Assembly: GCF_963675165.1 (NCBI RefSeq)
Contig: NC_087387.1
Span: 2,965,501-3,029,500, forward strand
Reading direction: 5' to 3'
Origin: Halichondria panicea
Lineage: Eukaryota > Porifera > Demospongiae > Suberitida > Halichondriidae
DNA length: 64,000 bases
The notes beneath the pieces are model-generated. The model was not told the DNA's origin. It saw nothing but the letters and a program-made list of their open reading frames with translations, and searched no databases. Position 1 is the first letter of the stretch. Each line of letters begins with the position of its first letter. This document shows, one piece after another, positions 60,223 through 64,000 of this stretch. A program made the position numbers and the translations under genes.

Positions 60223-62974
60223 CTACTTCACTTTGTAGAGGTTTTTTAATCTCTCTTCGTTGTTGAGTTGTTCCAGACCTAACTCTTTTCGTTTTTCCTC
60301 CAAGAAGTTTTTGTAGCGTGAGACTGCATCCTTCATGTTGCTCATGAACATTGGCACTCCAGTCTGCATGGTGAAATATAACAGCCAGGACCCAAACTAA
60401 TGGAACTTCTAAAATTTCAGCTAGGCTTCAATTGTTTGGGGGGAAGGAATAAATTACGATGTGCCCGCGATAGCACGGCGGAAATCTTAGGCCATGCTCA
60501 TTTTTTAAATTGTATAGCAGGTAATTTGTGTGGGATAAAAAAATTCAAACAGTGATTTTCGTGAGTAAAAAAATTTGTTCCGATAAACTATGCATGTTTA
60601 TTTTTTTATTGGGTAAACTTTTTGTGGAGGTCAGCTTGCCCATGAAATATAACGAATATTTTACCCCACGAAAATTACCCGCTATACGGTTTCATACTTT
60701 CAAGTTAATGATGTCAATAAATAGGGAAGCTGAGCATTTTGGGAGGGAAGCTCCCCCCGTCCGCCCCACTAGATCAAAACCCTAACAGGCTGCTGTTAAA
60801 GCAAGTCGTACACAGTTTTGAACACTGTTCTTTCGTTCACAGTCAAAGAGACAGGCAACAGTTTTACTGACAAAAATAACACGTGAACGCATACTGGATG
60901 CTCCTTTAGGCATCAAACACACTGCATGAGTCTCACCTTAGCAGCCCAATTGATCAGCCACGTTGGTATCATTCCTTTAGGGTTGTCATAGTAGTACATG
61001 AAAGCTGTATAAATGTTAATGAGGATATTCAACATGCATGTACGTGACATTGTATTGTATTGTATGGAGTTGCGTACACATATTGAGTTATTACTACTCT
61101 CATACTGAGATTTATCAGCACCCTGCATGGTTCCCATGATTAATGGTGGTACCGTATATCTTCTAATTTATCGGACACTTCTAATTACCCGGACACTCTT
61201 TTGGGCAATTTTCATTGTTCTAATACAACGGACACTCCAGTACTTTAATATTACATTTGTTCTAAATATCCGGACAATACCTTGAAAAGTTGAGTTATCA
61301 TTCACAGACGGCAAGTAAGACTTAGAGTGCTGCAGTTAGATAGCTTTGAGTAGCTAGTTTTAGATAGCTAGTGCAACTATTCAGTCGTACCCTGTTCTAT
61401 TAAACTTAGCTAGCTCGCATGCAGCTGCTTGCTTGTTCTAATTATTCCGGACACTTCGCATGCTCTATTCCAATTATACCAGGACAATTTCCAAAATAAT
61501 TATTTTTTCCTGTCCGATAAATTAGAAGATATACGGTATATACAAGTTACTCACCTTTTGCACCGACCTTTCCATCACTCTGCATGACACAGGCCTGCTT
61601 GAGCTCAGTGACACGAATGACACCGTTCTTTTCAGGTTTACAGGGAAACTCATAGAACTTGGCTAAGACCACCCACGTCTTCTTGCCACCAATCTCCATT
61701 ATCTTCATATCTCTGATAAATGTGTACTAAATGAATAGTTAGGGACATAATTATAGCCCGTCTTGCACAGTCCCATTTGAACGTAATTGGCGGTTTTTAA
61801 TCTGGCGTCTCATGCAGAGAATATTACTGGTAGACTCGTAGCAGCTAAGTGTACAGCTAGTGAAGCACAGGACATTGTAATGATAGGATACATCTCTGTC
61901 AGACATTGGCCAGGGATAGTCCACACACCAGTAGAGACCATCCACATCCGTAGACTCATTACGAACAAGATGGAGGTCTGCGACATGCACACACATAAAT
62001 TGACAGTGACCCACTCACTGTAAAATTGCGTACATGTATAATTATAACAGTCAAGCTGGCAGATCTCAATACATGTATATGGGGAGCCCACAGCCCACAT
62101 ATATACTGCATTTATACTGCTGTCTATAATGTAGGTGCACATACACTACTGAGAGAGCAACACTTGGTCCAGTATACAGTAAACTCTTATCTACTCTCTT
62201 GCTAACATGTATACAGGCTGGTCTGGCTAGTGCTATACATGACTGTACAAGTATATACACGAATACCATTTTGTATCTATAGGTATCTATGATCCATGAT
62301 ATGTTGCCATGATATGTTGCACGCAACAGCTTACTATACTATGTATACATGCATAGGTAGTAAATGACTACATGACAATCAGTGTGCATTATACATGCAT
62401 GCACAAGTGTTGTAGCTTCACATTCATTCACACATACAGTGTTGCTGCAAACACCACCTGCCCCTAACCCATTGTGTAGTTATCCCATTTCTTCCTGTAC
62501 TCCCAGTCCACGTAGACTTGTGCACACAGTTCAGGGTCCATGTCCTCCATCACACCATGGATCTTGTACTCGTACAATCCTGCATCCTGCATAACAAGCC
62601 CATGTCATAAATGTAGAGGAAATTGAAGCTGTGTGGACATCATGTACGCACAATTAATGTATAAATGATTTACGTACATGTAGTTATAATGGTGCATCTT
62701 AAGGGGGTGTAATTGGTGACAAAATAATTATGAGCCCCACCCACTTTCCAATATTAGTGGATTGGTACGCACCAATGATTGACCTCTTCTATGAAATTCT
62801 CACCTCAATATATTTGCGATAAAACTTAGTGCCATGGCTCTCCACAAAGTACTCGTATTCAGTGATGTCAGGTTGGAGCACTTCATGGGCCACCTTCTCA
62901 AACTCTTCATCAGTGAACATTCCAGGCCCAAAAGACATGCCCACATGAGTTTCAGCTTCTATACTCACAGCCAT
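60223..62974 (-). CDS. PCTP: START-domain lipid-transfer protein, PCTP-like (251 aa)
   Basis: Six exons: 62974-62804, 62586-62469, 61977-61892, 61726-61555, 61004-60937 and 60363-60223. They total 756 nt in phase. The product is one START domain: FTDEEFEKVAHEVLQPD, GTKFYRKYIE, GLYEYKIHGVMEDMDPELCA then YVDWEYRKKWD, YWCVDYPWPMSDRDY, GVIRVTELKQACVMQSDGKV, MYYYDNPKGMIPTWLINWAA and a C-terminal amphipathic helix. This order and the WPMS.RDY and P.WLINWAAK motifs are those of phosphatidylcholine transfer protein (STARD2), a cytosolic carrier of phosphatidylcholine between membranes. STARD7 or STARD10 relatives cannot be excluded. The tail after the START domain (KRKELGLEQLNNEERLKN) is longer than in vertebrate PCTP. 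Two MITEs lie in its introns. Confidence 0.9.
60510..60689. mobile_element. Decayed MITE, CCGTATAGCGGGTAATTTTCGTGGG family
   Basis: The left arm TTGTATAGCAGGTAATTTGTG pairs with the right arm read in reverse, CCGTATAGCGGGTAATTTTC. The flanks no longer show TA. The consensus links it to 23089 and 27950. It lies in the last PCTP intron. Confidence 0.6.
61152..61536. mobile_element. TA-flanked MITE, CCGTATATCTTCTAATTTATCGGACA ends
   Basis: This 385-bp element lies in a PCTP intron. The left end CCGTATATCTTCTAATTTAT then CGGACA is matched almost perfectly by the right end TGTCCGATAAATTAGAAGAT then ATACGG. TA lies on both sides (61150-61151, 61537-61538). Sub-terminal copies of CTAATTA.CCGGACA and TTCTAAATATCCGGACA repeat inside, as possible transposase-binding iterons. 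Confidence 0.88.
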
Positions 62975-63175
62975 TGTATAATAGTGCTCAGGGGCTGAAT
63001 GGAATGGATGCTGAAGAATCTTAGGTGTTTATTTAGATCCCAGATATCTATCCACGCCCACTTTTGACTCAAAATTAATGTGACCTTTCACCTTGCCCAC
63101 CTGGCGGCTATTTCAGCTATGGAACTAGCAAGCTTTTAGGTTGAGGCGGGTATTCGAGACTAACTGGATCTGCCT
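62975..63175. promoter_or_regulatory. Putative bidirectional promoter, PCTP / PRIM1
   Basis: Only 201 bp lie between the divergent start codons, the tightest head-to-head pair in the window. No TATA box is obvious. Confidence 0.55.
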
Positions 63176-63693
63176 ATGAAAGAAGAACTAGATGCTGCTG
63201 CTGCTGTTGATGGACAGGACTCTTCCGAGAATAAGTATGACAGGTCTCAGCTACCCCACTTGCTGAAGATATACTACAAATCACTGTTTCCATATGACAA
63301 GTACTGGGAGTGGCTTCACTATGGTGAGCAAGGGGCCAGCACTACTGAGCACAGAGGAGGTCTGACATGCGTGCATGAATCACTGCACTATACAGGTGGA
63401 GTGTAGTGACCTGAACGTTATCACGTGATTGCAAATGACATCAATGCACTGAACTTGTAGTGATTTGTGCACGCTTGTTGGACCGGCGCGCCCTCCTCTG
63501 GCGTCAGCATTAAGACCCTGTTCTTTCAAACAGAAGCGAAGCAGAATAGGGTCAAATGAGATTGTTAATTTTGAGTAAAGCAACTGAAGTTTAGTACATC
63601 CATGTGGCTTATAACATTTTCCACCAAGCAGTTTTCGAGCTGTGAAGAAGGAGCTGGTGGTCGATATTGACATGACGGACTATGATGACATTT
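63176..63693 (+). CDS. PRIM1: DNA primase small subunit, partial, internal segment missing
   Basis: Two segments are recognised. 63176-63323 encodes the N-terminus (RSQLPHLLKIYYKSLFPYDKYWEWLHYG), matching the first residues of the primase catalytic subunit. 63632-63693 encodes FRAVKKELVVDIDMTDYDDI, the active-site block whose DxD aspartates bind the metal ions. Between them a primase normally has ~65 residues, including the REFSFTL region, but the 308 bp separating these exons hold no such sequence and instead carry a MITE (63352-63500). The donor after the second segment (GTTAAG) is weak, and no following exon is clear before the window ends. It is either a broken or partial copy, a gene with a deleted exon, or an assembly collapse. 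The normal role is making RNA primers with DNA polymerase alpha. Confidence 0.75.
63352..63500. mobile_element. Mutator-like MITE, CAGAGGAGG ends, in PRIM1
   Basis: This 149-bp element starts CAGAGGAGGTCTGACATGCG and ends CCCTCCTCTG. Internal arms pair loosely (CGTGCATGAATCACTGCA against CTTGTAGTGATTTGTGCACG). The ends match the element at 2629. The flanking 9-mers are only partly alike, so the copy is older. It lies exactly where PRIM1 coding sequence is missing. Confidence 0.75.
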
Positions 63694-63908
63694 GTTAAGA
63701 GTCCATTCTGTGTACACCCCAAAACAGGTGTGTTGCCTAGATATTACTATTATTGGCTACTACCAAATGTATACGCACACACACAAGTATCTATGTACAA
63801 ACTGAGAATTCTAGCTGTGTGTATATACATGTATGCAAACTAGTTTCTATTGGATTCTGTGGATGTGAAAGTATCCCCTCTTTGTTCTTGAGTTTTAACT
63901 AACATTCG

Positions 63909-64000
63909 TATGCCTCGAGGCGTAGCCGCACGAGGGATACGGTAAAGCTTGCTGTGTGTGTGTGTGTGTCTGTTCCAGCTGACTGCTCAACAGTTGCGAT
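63909..64000 (-). repeat. Dispersed repeat, CTACGCCTCGAGGCATA family, copy C (cut by window end)
   Basis: This is the reverse complement of the 3' part of copies A and B: TATGCCTCGAGGCGTAGCCG, GATACGGTAAAGC, a (TG)n tract, then GCTGACTGCTCAACAGTTGC. It continues past the window edge. Confidence 0.78.

Overview
The window looks like nuclear DNA of an animal, most likely a sponge. Genes are intron-rich (up to 15 exons), have GT-AG introns, and encode animal housekeeping proteins. They are interspersed with ankyrin-repeat proteins, a parallel beta-helix/multi-TM surface protein of a type I associate with sponges, and many short inverted-repeat transposons. The sponge assignment is inference from gene content. 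No rRNA, tRNA or CRISPR array was recognised. Gene models were built by hand, joining exons at splice sites and checking phase. For every model with a start and a stop in the window, the exon lengths sum to a multiple of three.

Layout. 1-8.7 kb: two related ankyrin-repeat genes on +. The first is cut by the window edge. The second joins the C-terminal part of a Sema-like propeller to ankyrin repeats, and its reading frame is broken by a 236-bp transposon with a perfect 9-bp target duplication. 10.7-19.9 kb (-): a four-exon secreted repeat protein of 1805 aa of unknown family. 20.6-22.3 kb (+): a secreted JmjC/cupin protein. 22.9-28.4 kb (-): proteasome subunit PSMD3 (15 exons). 28.6-30.1 kb (+): a small basic protein. 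30.3-34.2 kb (-): mitochondrial ribosomal protein MRPL45. 34.5-46.7 kb (+): a 2057-aa MYND-finger protein with two internal repeat regions. 47.1-48.3 kb (+): a chondroitin-synthase-like GT31 enzyme with no second catalytic domain. 48.6-57.5 kb (-): checkpoint clamp subunit HUS1, with a 1239-aa beta-helix/multi-TM protein gene (51.6-55.3 kb, +) inside one of its introns. 58.0-59.9 kb (+): a CDK1/2-type kinase with PSTALRE in place of PSTAIRE. 60.2-63.0 kb (-): a PCTP-like START lipid-transfer protein. 63.2-63.7 kb (+): primase small subunit PRIM1, seemingly missing an internal segment.

Five neighbouring pairs are head-to-head with 0.2-0.65 kb between start codons (repeat protein/JmjC, PSMD3/basic protein, MRPL45/MYND, HUS1/CDK, PCTP/PRIM1), so bidirectional promoters are probably the rule here. 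HUS1, CDK and PRIM1 all belong to DNA replication and cell-cycle control, and two of them share one intergenic region.

The non-coding part is full of MITE-like elements. At least six have TA target sites and CCGTA-like ends, three or more have CAGAGGAGGT-like (Mutator-type) ends, one is a Tigger/pogo-like non-autonomous element, and there is a dispersed family ending in a CTACGCCTCGAGGCATAAT tail.
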